64,000 nt of DNA from Anaerolineae bacterium (GTDB lineage: Bacteria; Chloroflexota; Anaerolineae; Aggregatilineales; Phototrophicaceae), in the NCBI GenBank assembly GCA_022824565.1, contig JAJDZQ010000120.1:1-64000 (forward strand), given 5' to 3'. Of this stretch, positions 25,442 to 36,928 are shown one piece after another (position 1 is the stretch's first letter; every line of letters starts with the position of its first letter). The notes under the pieces were generated by a model. It was not told where the DNA came from. It did not search any database and saw only the letters and a program-made list of their open reading frames with translations. The position numbers and the translations under genes are program-made.

Positions 25442-26293
25442 TTACTTGAACCTAATCGGTTCTACCCGCGGCCGACCTTTTTCTCCTTGCACGAATCGGC
25501 CAGCCGGCGTCTGGACATCATGCGGGAAGAAAAGCAGCGCATTGGTGTCCAGCGCCCACGGCTGCCAGCGGCGTTTGCTTTCCAAGGTCACCAGCGGCTC
25601 GACATCGTAGGCGCTCATCCAGGCCAGCCGTTCGAAGTGAATAGCCAGCGAAGCCAAATCGCAGACGAATGCGGCGTGTTCATTCTGGCTGCTTATGCGC
25701 AGGCTCATGTGCGCCGGCGTATGGCCGGGCGTCACCAGCGCGTGTATGCCCGGCGCGACTTCGGTATCGCCATCCAGCAGTTGCAGCTGACCCGTTGCAT
25801 AAAGCGGCTGATAATTGGCTCGCAGATAGGTGGCGCGCGTGCGTTCGTTGGGCGCGCAAGCCTCGGCATATTCGCGGCTTTGCACCACATAGCTGGCATT
25901 GGGGAAGGCGGGTTGGCGCTCGCCGTTTGCATCGAGCCGGAAATTGCCCGTGCAGTGGTCATCGTGCAGGTGCGTGTTGACGACCAGGTCGATATCGCCG
26001 GGCTCGATCCCCAGCGCAGCCAAGCCAGCCTGCGTGCCATCAAAATGCGTGATGCTGCGGCGTTTGCGCTGCGTTTGGCTCAAGCAATTGCCAAAACCCG
26101 TATCGACAAGGATGTTGCGCCCCGCCGCGCGGATAAGCAGGTTGTGATTCGCCGTTTGCAAAAGTTGCCGTTCGTCGACTGCATAATAGCGCGACCACAA
26201 AGCCCGTGGCACGAGCCCAAACATGCCGCCGGGATCAACCCAGGCGCTGGCATCATTGAACAAATGCAGCTCGAAGTCGCCGATGCGCCACAT
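25442..26293 (-). CDS. MBL-fold metallo-hydrolase
   Basis: A 283-residue metallo-beta-lactamase fold protein with the dinuclear zinc motif NTHLHDDHCTGN, preceded by ILVDTGFGN and followed by TPGHTPAHMSL and a distal Asp (AAFVCDLAS) and His (FFPHD). The fold covers lactonases, glyoxalases and other hydrolases; the spacing and length resemble quorum-quenching lactonase-like members, but the substrate is unknown. I start at MWRIGDFELHLF (26293); the frame continues to 26470 inside secA. It begins 13 bp after the secA stop, so it is probably co-transcribed. Confidence 0.82.
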   Translation of the reverse strand: MWRIGDFELHLFNDASAWVDPGGMFGLVPRALWSRYYAVDERQLLQTANHNLLIRAAGRNILVDTGFGNCLSQTQRKRRSITHFDGTQAGLAALGIEPGDIDLVVNTHLHDDHCTGNFRLDANGERQPAFPNASYVVQSREYAEACAPNERTRATYLRANYQPLYATGQLQLLDGDTEVAPGIHALVTPGHTPAHMSLRISSQNEHAAFVCDLASLAIHFERLAWMSAYDVEPLVTLESKRRWQPWALDTNALLFFPHDVQTPAGRFVQGEKGRPRVEPIRFK

Positions 26294-26306
26294 GGCTGGG
26301 CGAGGC

Positions 26307-29114
<2,808 letters not shown>

Positions 29115-29147
29115 GGCTTGTCGCTTTTGCCTCGTAGATTTGACGTC

Positions 29148-29156
29148 AGTATAGCA
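29148..29156 (-). promoter_or_regulatory. Extended -10 promoter of secA
   Basis: Minus strand TGC followed by TATACT, 34 nt before the secA ATG, in the short gap after the VTT gene. Confidence 0.5.
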
Positions 29157-29169
29157 CAGGGAGCAGCGC

Positions 29170-29880
29170 CTATTTCTTCAGCCGCTCCTGCAATAGCTCA
29201 ATAGGGCGGCGGAAGAGAACGAAGGCGACGATCAATATCGCCGCCGCAACATAGATGCCCATCTGCACGCGCAGGTCGAGGACGACTTCTGTGCCGAAGC
29301 GAACGATGATATAGGTCGGCAGCCAACCACCGAAGAAGGACACCGCAATATAAACCAGCAGGCGGATGCGTCCCAAGCCCACGGCATAGCTGATGAAATC
29401 ATAGACGGAGAAAAGCAGCAAGCGCGCGACCAGCAACTGCTTCCAATCATCCAGGAAGCGCTGATAAAAGCTGTCGATGCGTTGCAAGCCCTGCACGCCG
29501 ACCAAACGCAGGATTAGGGGACGCCCATAGAGCCGCCCAATCATCACATTGATGGTGCCGCCAATCAACTCGCCCAACAGCGAATAAAAGGTGCCCAGCT
29601 CGATGCCAAAGAGTAAGCCAGCCGCCAACTGGATGGGTCCTGCAGAAAGTGGCGCAAAAGTAAAGGTCAGCGCTTTGACGCCGACATAAAAGAGCGGACC
29701 CCAGATGCCCGCGCCAGCCACCAGCAGCTGCAGGTCTTGCAAGCCGACGATGTGCACGATCCACGAGAGTAGCGCAAACAACGCGATGTACATCGCCGCG
29801 CCCATCACCAGCGTCGTTGAAGACAATCGGCTGGGAGGATTGTCGGGCACGTTGTAGATAGAGCGCTTTTCGTCACTCAT
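29170..29880 (-). CDS. VTT-domain (DedA/TVP38-like) membrane protein
   Basis: A 236-residue integral membrane protein with about five or six helices. The central region GPIQLAAGLLFGIELGTFYSLLGELIGGTINVMIGRLYGRP matches the VTT/SNARE-associated core with its re-entrant Gly-rich loop and the Arg near the second repeat. Proteins of this group move lipids such as polyprenyl phosphates or phospholipids across the membrane. ATG at 29880 overlaps the prs stop (ATGA-type coupling with TGA). The frame extends to 29946 but inside prs. The exact substrate is unknown. Confidence 0.75.
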   Translation of the reverse strand: MSDEKRSIYNVPDNPPSRLSSTTLVMGAAMYIALFALLSWIVHIVGLQDLQLLVAGAGIWGPLFYVGVKALTFTFAPLSAGPIQLAAGLLFGIELGTFYSLLGELIGGTINVMIGRLYGRPLILRLVGVQGLQRIDSFYQRFLDDWKQLLVARLLLFSVYDFISYAVGLGRIRLLVYIAVSFFGGWLPTYIIVRFGTEVVLDLRVQMGIYVAAAILIVAFVLFRRPIELLQERLKK

Positions 29881-30946
29881 TAAATAGCGCGCCCACGCTT
29901 CTGCCCTCGTGCGCCCGCAGGATGACCTCGCCCAGCAACGGCGCAATGGACAGCACGGTCATGTTGGACAGCCGGCGAGATTCGGGGATGGCAAGTGTGT
30001 TGGTAAAAATGATTTCGCGCAGGTCGAGGGCGGCAAATCGCTCATAAGCCTGCTCGGAGAAGAAGGGATGCGTGAAAGCGAACAACACATCGCGCGCGCC
30101 ATAATCGCGGACGACATTCACGGCATTGACCAGGCTGCCGGCGGTATTGACCTCATCATCGACCAGCAGCACATTTTTGCCTTCGACGCTGCCAATCAAC
30201 GACAGGGCGCGTGGGCTTTCGGCATTGCTGACGCGGCGCTTCTCTACAAATGCCAGCGGCACGCCGAGCGTTTCTGCCCAATTTCTGCCTTGCTTGGCGA
30301 AGCCCAGGTCTGTCGCCACCACAACGAGATTGTCCAGTTCTCCAGCGCGCAGCCGGGCGATAATGTGGTCGCTCAATAGATGAAAAGCCGTGAGCGCATC
30401 GCCAGGGATATTGAAGAAACCCTGGATCTGCCCGGAATGCAGGTCGATGGTCATGTAGCGGTCGACGCCGGCCGTCTCGATCATATTGGCGATGAGCCGG
30501 GCCGAGATGGGCACGCGCGGCTGGTCTTTCTTGTCCGAGCGGGTATAGCTCATATACGGCACGACCAGATTGATGCGCCAGGCCGAATCCCGCTTTAGCG
30601 CGTCGATCATGATCAGCATTTCCATGAAGTTGTCGTGCACGGGCGAGGCCATGGTCTGCACGAGGTAGACATCCTTGCCACGCACGCTTTCTTCCAGCTT
30701 GATGAAGATATTTTCGTTGGAAAAAACAGTGCGATAATACGCGCCCGGCTTGACATTGTAGGCAGAAATGCGCGAGATATAGTCGGTGATCTCGCTGCCC
30801 AGGGCTTGCGAGGCGCTGCCAGAGAAAATCTTCATCGAGCCGAAGCGCATGGTGGAAGATTGTTCGGGCGCTTCCTGGTCGAGTCGGCTGACCATGACCG
30901 GATTGTACTTGGCGCCGGGTACTTTGATTTGGTCTCTCGTGTTCAT
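29873..30946 (-). CDS. prs: Ribose-phosphate pyrophosphokinase
   Basis: A 357-residue PRPP synthase. The core SYTRSDKKDQPRVPISARLIANMIETAG and the PRPP-binding loop VLLVDDEVNTAGSL are diagnostic; MTIDLHSGQIQGFF is the usual active-site segment. It makes PRPP for nucleotides, His and Trp. The chosen start gives about 35 residues before the usual N-terminus (MKIFSGSAS); no ribosome site precedes the internal ATGs, so I keep the long form but the extension is doubtful. Coupled to the following VTT gene by overlap. Confidence 0.93.
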   Translation of the reverse strand: MNTRDQIKVPGAKYNPVMVSRLDQEAPEQSSTMRFGSMKIFSGSASQALGSEITDYISRISAYNVKPGAYYRTVFSNENIFIKLEESVRGKDVYLVQTMASPVHDNFMEMLIMIDALKRDSAWRINLVVPYMSYTRSDKKDQPRVPISARLIANMIETAGVDRYMTIDLHSGQIQGFFNIPGDALTAFHLLSDHIIARLRAGELDNLVVVATDLGFAKQGRNWAETLGVPLAFVEKRRVSNAESPRALSLIGSVEGKNVLLVDDEVNTAGSLVNAVNVVRDYGARDVLFAFTHPFFSEQAYERFAALDLREIIFTNTLAIPESRRLSNMTVLSIAPLLGEVILRAHEGRSVGALFNE

Positions 30947-30995
30947 GTCGCTTTCGGCATCTGGGCGGCAAAGAACGAACCTGTGATTGTCGCTG

Positions 30996-31004
30996 ATGAT
31001 AGCA
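30996..31004 (-). promoter_or_regulatory. Candidate extended -10 promoter of prs
   Basis: Minus strand TGC followed by TATCAT, about 50 nt before the prs start and immediately downstream of the 100-bp repeat array. Confidence 0.4.
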
Positions 31005-31020
31005 GGAAAAGTCGCGCGGT

Positions 31021-31260
31021 CTAGACCCCCCTCACTCCCCCCGACTGGTCAGGGGGAAGCACATGCTTTAGCTACCCTCTCCAACTTGTTGGGGAGGGGC
31101 TGGGGGAGGGGTCAACTCGCCGGCACCCCCCTCAGTCCCCCCGACAGGTCAAGGGCAGGCACGTACCTGGACTCCCCTCCCTGACTCGTCGGGGAGGGGC
31201 TGGGGAAGGGGTCAACTCGCCGGCACCCTCCTCAGTCCCCCCGACAGGTCAAGGGCAGGC
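31021..31260. repeat. 100-bp tandem repeat array with internal palindromes, 2.4 copies
   Basis: This fills most of the 338-bp gap between prs and trxA, which has no gene. The period is exactly 100 bp: the GGGGAGGGGCTGGGG block starts at 31091 and 31191, and the CTC-TCCCCCCGAC-GGTC block at 31031, 31131 and 31231. The copies differ by point changes. Two G/C-rich hairpins recur per unit: CCCCTCCC-like arms against GGGGAGGGG, and CCCCCCGAC against GTCAGGGGG. Changes in one arm usually keep a G-U pair (CCCTCTCCAAC/GTTGGGGAGGG; CCCCTCCCTGAC/GTCGGGGAGGGG). Confidence 0.85.
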
Positions 31261-31284
31261 AAGCGCGCGCGGGTTCTGTCGCCT

Positions 31285-31611
31285 TTAGATGTGCGCGGCG
31301 ATGGTGTTGACGATCTTGCCTTTGGGCTTGAATCCGGTGATACGTTCGACAGGCTGGCCGCCTTTGAAGAGGATCAACGTGGGGATGCCCATGATGCCAT
31401 AATTCATAATGATGGTCTGGTTGGCATCGGCATCGACTTTGGCGACGCGCAGTTTGCCGGCGTATTCGCTGGCAATCTCATCGACGATCGGCGCGATCAT
31501 CTTGCAAGGACCGCACCACTCCGCCCAAAAATCGACCAGTACGGGTATTGCGCTGTCCAACACTTCGCTCTGGAATTCGGCATCGTTGACATCAATTGTC
31601 TGGCTGCTCAT
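31285..31611 (-). CDS. trxA: Thioredoxin
   Basis: A 108-residue thioredoxin with active site WCGPC (Cys33, Cys36), the cis-proline loop MGIPTLILF and the buried Asp in LVDFWAEW. It reduces disulfides in cytoplasmic proteins. AGGAG lies 6-7 nt before the ATG at 31611; the frame extends to 31644 without a ribosome site. It faces away from hrcA, and the repeat array lies downstream of its stop. Confidence 0.95.
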   Translation of the reverse strand: MSSQTIDVNDAEFQSEVLDSAIPVLVDFWAEWCGPCKMIAPIVDEIASEYAGKLRVAKVDADANQTIIMNYGIMGIPTLILFKGGQPVERITGFKPKGKIVNTIAAHI

Positions 31612-31679
31612 GTTGTCTCCTATTATCTTTGACGACCTGCTCATAAGACGAGCGGCTGGCTGTTCATCTTACATCAGAA

Positions 31680-31709
31680 TTGCCTTAACAGCAGCGGACA
31701 TGCTAGCAT
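31680..31709 (+). promoter_or_regulatory. Promoter of hrcA
   Basis: TTGCCT, 18 nt, TAGCAT with TGC just before the -10. GAGGTG lies between it and the ATG. No CIRCE inverted repeat (TTAGCACTC-N9-GAGTGCTAA) is visible in the 129-bp gap. Confidence 0.5.
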
Positions 31710-31740
31710 CTCTGCCAGCCACTCCAATCACAGAGGTGTC

Positions 31741-32835
31741 ATGGCCGACGACTATCATTTGCCCGATTTAAGCAGCCGCCAGGAAGTCATCCTGACCTGC
31801 ATCGTGCAAGCCTATTCAGAAAAGCCAGAGCCGGTCAGTTCGGGGCATCTGGTCGACAATTTTCAACTGAATATCAGCTCGGCGACTGTGCGCAACGAGA
31901 TGGCGCAGTTGGAAGAATTGGGATATATCGCCGCGCCCCACACATCGGCGGGCCGGCTGCCGACAGCGGCTGGCTTTCGCTATTTTGTGCGCCGCCTGCT
32001 GCAAACCCACAGCTTGACCCGTGGCGAGCAAAGCCACATCTCCGAGCGGGTGGGCACTTTGCAGGTGGGCATGGAACAATGGATGCGGCGGACAGCGGCG
32101 TTGCTTTCGCGGGCGGTGCAGACAGCTTCGATTGTGACGCCGCCTATCGCCCAGACCAATACGTTCAAACATGTCGAGTTAATTTCGATACAAGGCCGGC
32201 TCGCGTTGATGGTATTGGTGCTGCATAGCGGCAGCGTGCACCAGCGCATGTTGACCCTGGCCGATGCTGTTCCCCAGCAGCAACTGGCTGAAGCCGCCCA
32301 GCGCGTCAATGAGCTGTGTGTCGGTTTGGGCGCGCGACAAGTGCGCCTGCGCAGCATCAATCTGCCTATGCTCGACCGCGAAGTGGCGGAGTTGACGGCA
32401 GAATTGATCGAAACAGCCGACAACAACCAGGCGCGTTTTATCTACCGAGACGGGCTCAGCCGCATCATCGAGAGCTTCGCCGATGAAGAAGGCGCGCAGC
32501 AAGCCATCCGCATTTTGGAAGAACACACTGTGCTCAATGCGCTGCTGAACGACCTGCTGGAGCGGCTGCCAAGAGACGACCAGGGCGAGGCGGTCGATGT
32601 GCGCGTTGTCATCGCCGGCGATGGGCGCTACCAAGACCTCAACCGCTTGAGCATGGTGCTCAGCCGCTATGGCGATCCAGAGAAAATGAGTGGCGCGATT
32701 GGCGTACTGGGACCAACCTATATCAATTATGGGCGCGCAATCAGCACTGTGCGCTATGTTTCCAACCTGATGACGAATGTGCTGGCCACGCTCTATCAAG
32801 ATGGCGGCGACAGCGCCGAGCCAGGCAACATATAA
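31741..32835 (+). CDS. hrcA: Heat-inducible transcription repressor HrcA
   Basis: A 364-residue repressor. The N-terminal winged helix is clear (LSSRQEVILTCIVQAYSEKPEPVSSGHL, then ISSATVRNEMAQLEELGYI), followed by the PHTSAGRLPTAAGFRYFV junction and a C-terminal GAF-like dimerisation domain ending GPTYINYGRAISTVRYVSNLM. HrcA holds chaperone operons off by binding CIRCE and needs GroE to fold. It heads the hrcA-grpE-dnaK-dnaJ set here. Confidence 0.95.
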   Translation: MADDYHLPDLSSRQEVILTCIVQAYSEKPEPVSSGHLVDNFQLNISSATVRNEMAQLEELGYIAAPHTSAGRLPTAAGFRYFVRRLLQTHSLTRGEQSHISERVGTLQVGMEQWMRRTAALLSRAVQTASIVTPPIAQTNTFKHVELISIQGRLALMVLVLHSGSVHQRMLTLADAVPQQQLAEAAQRVNELCVGLGARQVRLRSINLPMLDREVAELTAELIETADNNQARFIYRDGLSRIIESFADEEGAQQAIRILEEHTVLNALLNDLLERLPRDDQGEAVDVRVVIAGDGRYQDLNRLSMVLSRYGDPEKMSGAIGVLGPTYINYGRAISTVRYVSNLMTNVLATLYQDGGDSAEPGNI

Positions 32836-32883
32836 ACTTCATAAGACTTCCGCCGCGCGCGCGATATTTCTGCTGAATCTAAC

Positions 32884-32889
32884 TATAAT
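32884..32889 (+). promoter_or_regulatory. Candidate -10 (TATAAT) upstream of grpE
   Basis: A consensus TATAAT in the 141-bp gap after hrcA, 88 nt before the grpE ATG. The expected -35 position (GCGATA) is poor, so an alternative sigma factor or activator may be needed. Confidence 0.4.
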
Positions 32890-32976
32890 GCCGTCTGTTC
32901 TGATACAAGTCATATAGGCTTTCGCAACCATGGTGGCATGCCCGTGCAGCGGGTGGCTTGCGCAGAAGGACGGTAT

Positions 32977-33711
32977 ATGAGCGACGAAACCCAACAGGCA
33001 GAGCAGCAGGATAATCCCCAGTGCGAGCAGCTCGACCCAGAAAGCGCCGACCTGGCAGTCGAAGCGCTGGACGAACTGGGCGCTGCAAAAAAAGCCCTGC
33101 AAGAAGCCATTCAAGAACGGCACGCGGCCGAAGCAGAACTGGCAGCTGCAACGCAGTTGGCGAATGAGAATCTGGCTGGCTGGCATAGCGCCAACAAGTC
33201 GGTCGATGAACTCAAAAGAGAAATCGAACGGCAGAAACAGAGCAGCGCGGCATTCAAGCAGCGCGCAGAATTGGCTGCGGCGCAAAAGCTGCAAGCGCTG
33301 ATTTATGCGGTCGATGAATTCCTCACTGCTTCGCCAACTCCGCCGGACGACATTCGTGATCATGACTGGGTCAGCGGTGTGCAGATGCTGCAAGACAAAC
33401 TGGAAGCGGCGCTGGCCAGCCACATCGACGCCGCCAAAATCGTGATCGAACTGGATGCCGACTCGGCGCTGACCTTTGATGAGCTGGCAGTCGAAATCGA
33501 GGCTGCCAAAACCGAAGATGAGACATTTTCGCTGGCTGTCGAAGCGATTGACCCGGCGGCTGGCGATCCATTCGATGGCAAGCTGCACCAGGCCATTGGC
33601 ATCGACAACAGTGGCGAAAACGAAAGCGGGACTGTGGCGCAGACACTGCGGCGCGGCTATCGCGTTGGAGATTTTGTATTGCGAGAAGCGCTGGTGATGG
33701 TCGCGGGCTAG
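32977..33711 (+). CDS. grpE: Nucleotide exchange factor GrpE
   Basis: A 244-residue DnaK exchange factor. An acidic N-terminus leads into a long coiled coil (residues 45-105, [22 protein letters not shown] onwards), and the beta-wing is clear at the end: [13 protein letters not shown], then [26 protein letters not shown]. Between them is a charged stretch of about 40 residues ([21 protein letters not shown]) longer than in most GrpE. I start at MSDET, where AGAAGGA precedes the ATG; the frame opens at 32938. Confidence 0.9.
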   Translation: MSDETQQAEQQDNPQCEQLDPESADLAVEALDELGAAKKALQEAIQERHAAEAELAAATQLANENLAGWHSANKSVDELKREIERQKQSSAAFKQRAELAAAQKLQALIYAVDEFLTASPTPPDDIRDHDWVSGVQMLQDKLEAALASHIDAAKIVIELDADSALTFDELAVEIEAAKTEDETFSLAVEAIDPAAGDPFDGKLHQAIGIDNSGENESGTVAQTLRRGYRVGDFVLREALVMVAG

Positions 33712-33766
33712 GCGAAAAACGCCCCTGCCGCATCATCGCGCACTAAAGAGAGAAAGGGAAACGCAC

Positions 33767-35647
33767 ATGGGTAGAATCATCGGTATCGACCTGGGCACAA
33801 CCAATTCTGTGGTCGCCGTGATGGAAGCGGGCGAACCAACCGTCATTCCTTCGTCGGAAGGCGGCAATCTGGTGCCATCGGTGGTGGCCATCAACGCCAA
33901 GACTGGTGAGCGACTGGTCGGACGGGTGGCGCGCAACCAGGCAGTCGTCAATCCAGAGAACACCGTTTTTTCGGTCAAGCGCTTTATGGGGCGCAAGTTT
34001 GCCGACTCGGTGGTTTCCGAAGCGCGCGAATTGATGCCCTATACGCTGTCTGCCGCGCAAAATGGCGATGTGCGCATCCGCATGAACGAGCGCGATTACA
34101 GCCCGCCCGAGATCTCGGCGATGGTCTTGCAGAAGCTCAAAGCCGATGCCGAAGCCTACCTGGGCCAGACAGTCGACCAGGCTGTCATCACTGTGCCGGC
34201 TTATTTCAACGATACCCAGCGCAACGCCACCAAAGACGCTGGCAAGATCGCCGGGCTGGAAGTGCTGCGCATCATCAACGAGCCGACCGCATCTTGCTTG
34301 TCTTTCGGGCTAGAAAGTCGCGAAGAAGGCATCGTGGCGGTTTATGACATGGGCGGCGGCACCTTCGATATCTCCATCCTGGAGATCGCCGATGGCGTCT
34401 TCGAGGTCAAATCGACCAGCGGCGACACATTTCTGGGCGGCGACAACTTCGATGAGCGCATCATCAACTGGATCGCCGATGACTTCCAGAAAGAAACGGG
34501 CATCGACCTGCGCAAAGACTTGCAGGCGCTGCAGCGGTTGAAAGAAGCGGCGGAAAAAGCCAAAATCGAGTTGTCGAATACCACCAGCGCCGAGATTAGC
34601 CTGCCTTTCATCACCGCCGACTCCAGCGGTCCCAAGCATCTCAACATGAGTCTGACGCGCTCCAAGCTGGAAAGCCTGGTGGACGACCTGATCGACGCTT
34701 CAATCAAACCCTGCCGCGATGCACTTAAGGCAGCCGGCTTGAGCACCAGCGATGTGGACACGGTGCTGTTGGTCGGCGGCATGACGCGCATGCCCGCAGT
34801 GCAAGAGTCTGTGCAGCGCTTCTTTGGCAAAGAGCCCACCCGGCGCGTCAATCCAGACGAAGTTGTCGCGTTGGGCGCGGCCATTCAAGGCGGTGTGCTG
34901 GGCGGCGATGTCAAAGATATCCTGCTGTTGGATGTGACGCCATTGACCCTGGCTATCGAGACCTTGGGCGGCGTCGCCACAGCCATGATCGAGCGCAACA
35001 CCACCATCCCCACCAAAAAGTCGCAGGTTTTCTCCACTGCGGCCGATGGACAAACCCAGGTAGAAATCAATGTTTTGCAAGGCGAGCGCTCGATGGCGCG
35101 CGACAACAAATCGCTGGGCACCTTTATCCTGGCGAATATCCCGCCTGCCCCGCGCGGCATGCCACAGATCGAGGTTACCTTTGACATCGATGCCAATGGC
35201 ACCATCAATGTCGCCGCCAAAGACAAGGCGACTGGTGCCGAACAGACCATCGTCATCACCGCCAGCAGCGGCTTGACCGACGAACAGGTCGACCGCGCCG
35301 TCGCCGAAGCCGAGCAGTTTGCCAGCGCAGATGCCGAGCAAAAAGAAAAGGCGGAAGTCGATAATCAGGCGGAAAGCGTCATCTACCAAGCCGAGAAATT
35401 GCTGAGCGAGCACAAGGACAAGCTGCCGCCAGAGCTGGTGAGCGAAACCGAAGCCAAGGTCGCGGCGCTGCGCACGGCGATGGCAGGCGATAGCATCAGC
35501 GATATCAAATCGGCTACCGAAGCGCTGATGGCGCACTTGCAAACGTTGGGCGGCGCGATGTACCAGGATGGCGAGGCGGCCGGCGACGGTACGCAAAACC
35601 GCCCCGAAGACGAAGATGTCATCGACGCGGAGTTCACCGAAGCCTAG
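33767..35647 (+). CDS. dnaK: Chaperone protein DnaK
   Basis: A 626-residue Hsp70. [17 protein letters not shown] opens the ATPase domain; [36 protein letters not shown] and [14 protein letters not shown] follow; the substrate domain starts [14 protein letters not shown]; the C-terminus ends in an acidic [10 protein letters not shown] tail as in bacterial DnaK. GAAAGGGAA precedes the ATG. It lies 55 bp after grpE. Confidence 0.98.
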   Translation: MGRIIGIDLGTTNSVVAVMEAGEPTVIPSSEGGNLVPSVVAINAKTGERLVGRVARNQAVVNPENTVFSVKRFMGRKFADSVVSEARELMPYTLSAAQNGDVRIRMNERDYSPPEISAMVLQKLKADAEAYLGQTVDQAVITVPAYFNDTQRNATKDAGKIAGLEVLRIINEPTASCLSFGLESREEGIVAVYDMGGGTFDISILEIADGVFEVKSTSGDTFLGGDNFDERIINWIADDFQKETGIDLRKDLQALQRLKEAAEKAKIELSNTTSAEISLPFITADSSGPKHLNMSLTRSKLESLVDDLIDASIKPCRDALKAAGLSTSDVDTVLLVGGMTRMPAVQESVQRFFGKEPTRRVNPDEVVALGAAIQGGVLGGDVKDILLLDVTPLTLAIETLGGVATAMIERNTTIPTKKSQVFSTAADGQTQVEINVLQGERSMARDNKSLGTFILANIPPAPRGMPQIEVTFDIDANGTINVAAKDKATGAEQTIVITASSGLTDEQVDRAVAEAEQFASADAEQKEKAEVDNQAESVIYQAEKLLSEHKDKLPPELVSETEAKVAALRTAMAGDSISDIKSATEALMAHLQTLGGAMYQDGEAAGDGTQNRPEDEDVIDAEFTEA

Positions 35648-35654
35648 ACTATCA

Positions 35655-35681
35655 TGCCCGGTTGTACGCCACAGCCGGGCA
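35655..35681 (+). other. Strong hairpin after dnaK
   Basis: An 11-bp stem, TGCCCGGTTGT (35655-35665) against ACAGCCGGGCA (35671-35681) with one G-U pair and a 5-nt loop. No T tract follows, so it may lower read-through into dnaJ or protect the dnaK mRNA 3' end rather than be a full terminator. Confidence 0.55.
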
Positions 35682-35779
35682 ATGCGTTATCATTGAGCTT
35701 GGGCAACATGGTCAGCTGTCGCGCTATTTTTTGGAATGCCCGCCCGCCAAATATCTCCTGTTGAAAGAGAGACCGTCTG

Positions 35780-36922
35780 ATGCCCAGAGACTATTATGAG
35801 GTGCTAGGCGTCCCGCGCAGCGCCGATACCAAGCAAATTAAGAGCGCATTCCGGCGGCTGGCGCGACAATATCACCCCGATGTCAGCGAAGAAGCCGATG
35901 CCGAAGACAAATTCAAAGAGATCACCGCTGCCTACGAAGTGCTTGCGGACGATGAAATGCGCGCGCGTTATGACCGCTTTGGACACGATGGGCTGAATGG
36001 CGCGAGCGGCTTCGGCCAGGGCATGGGCGGCTTTGGCTTCGAAGACATTTTCGATATGTTCAACAGCGCGTTTGGCGAACAACGGGGCGGACGGCGGAGA
36101 GCGCCCAACCGCGGGGGTGACCGGCGCGTCGATGTGACGATCGACTTCATCGATTCTGTGTTTGGCATCGAAAAAGAAGTTGAATTCCTGCGCCTCGAAG
36201 GCTGCGAAGAATGCGACGGCAGCGGCGCGGCCGAAGGCTCGCGGACTGTACCTTGCCGAAACTGCAATGGCAGCGGCGAGCTGCGCCAGGTGCAGCAGAC
36301 TCTGCTAGGCTCGATGGTGCGCACGCAAACCTGCCCCAGCTGTGGCGGCAAAGGCAGCGCAATTTCCAAGCCCTGTCGCAGCTGCGATGGCAGTGGGCGG
36401 CGGCGGCAGACCGCGCTGCTGAATGTCAATATCCCGCCTGGCGTCAGCGAAGGCATCCAGATCCAGGTGCGTGGCGAAGGCGATGCGGGAGAAAATGGCG
36501 CGCCACCAGGCAACTTGTTCGTGGTCGTGCATGTGAGAGACCACGTCTATTTCAAGCGCAACGAAAACGACATTATCCTGGATATCAGTATCAATATCGC
36601 ACAAGCGGCGCTGGGCGACACCATCCAGGTCGAGACTGTGGATGGGCTGGTCGATCTGGATATCTCGCCGGGCACGCAGACGGGCAAGATTTTTCGTTTG
36701 CGCGGACGCGGCTTCCCCAGGCTGCGCGCCGACGGCAGCAGCAGCGGTCGTGGCGATCAACTGGTTGGCGTTCAAGTCGAAACGCCGACCAGCCTGAGCG
36801 AACAGCAGCGAGAGCTTTTATCGCAACTGGCAGAAACCTTTGGGCGCGACATATCGCCTCAACGCAGCGGGCGCGGCTTGTTCGAGCGGGCGATGGACTT
36901 CCTCGCCGGCGACGACAGCTAA
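35780..36922 (+). CDS. dnaJ: Chaperone protein DnaJ
   Basis: A 380-residue type I Hsp40: J domain with HPD (32-34), a Gly/Phe-rich linker (GASGFGQGMGGFGFEDIFDMF), the zinc domain with four CxxCxGxG repeats (CEECDGSG, CRNCNGSG, CPSCGGKG, CRSCDGSG), and the C-terminal substrate domains. It stimulates DnaK ATPase. It lies 132 bp after dnaK and 6 bp before prmA. Confidence 0.97.
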   Translation: MPRDYYEVLGVPRSADTKQIKSAFRRLARQYHPDVSEEADAEDKFKEITAAYEVLADDEMRARYDRFGHDGLNGASGFGQGMGGFGFEDIFDMFNSAFGEQRGGRRRAPNRGGDRRVDVTIDFIDSVFGIEKEVEFLRLEGCEECDGSGAAEGSRTVPCRNCNGSGELRQVQQTLLGSMVRTQTCPSCGGKGSAISKPCRSCDGSGRRRQTALLNVNIPPGVSEGIQIQVRGEGDAGENGAPPGNLFVVVHVRDHVYFKRNENDIILDISINIAQAALGDTIQVETVDGLVDLDISPGTQTGKIFRLRGRGFPRLRADGSSSGRGDQLVGVQVETPTSLSEQQRELLSQLAETFGRDISPQRSGRGLFERAMDFLAGDDS

Positions 36923-36928
36923 GCGCGC

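Noticed and set aside
31021-31260. CRISPR array
   Set aside because: The unit is an exact 100-bp tandem repeat with no short-repeat/unique-spacer pattern, and no cas genes are nearby.
31612-31740. CIRCE operator upstream of hrcA
   Set aside because: The only palindrome is the short TGCTAGCA, which does not resemble the CIRCE arms.
35655-35681. Rho-independent terminator after dnaK
   Set aside because: The stem is strong but is followed by ATGCGTTATC rather than a T tract; kept only as a hairpin.
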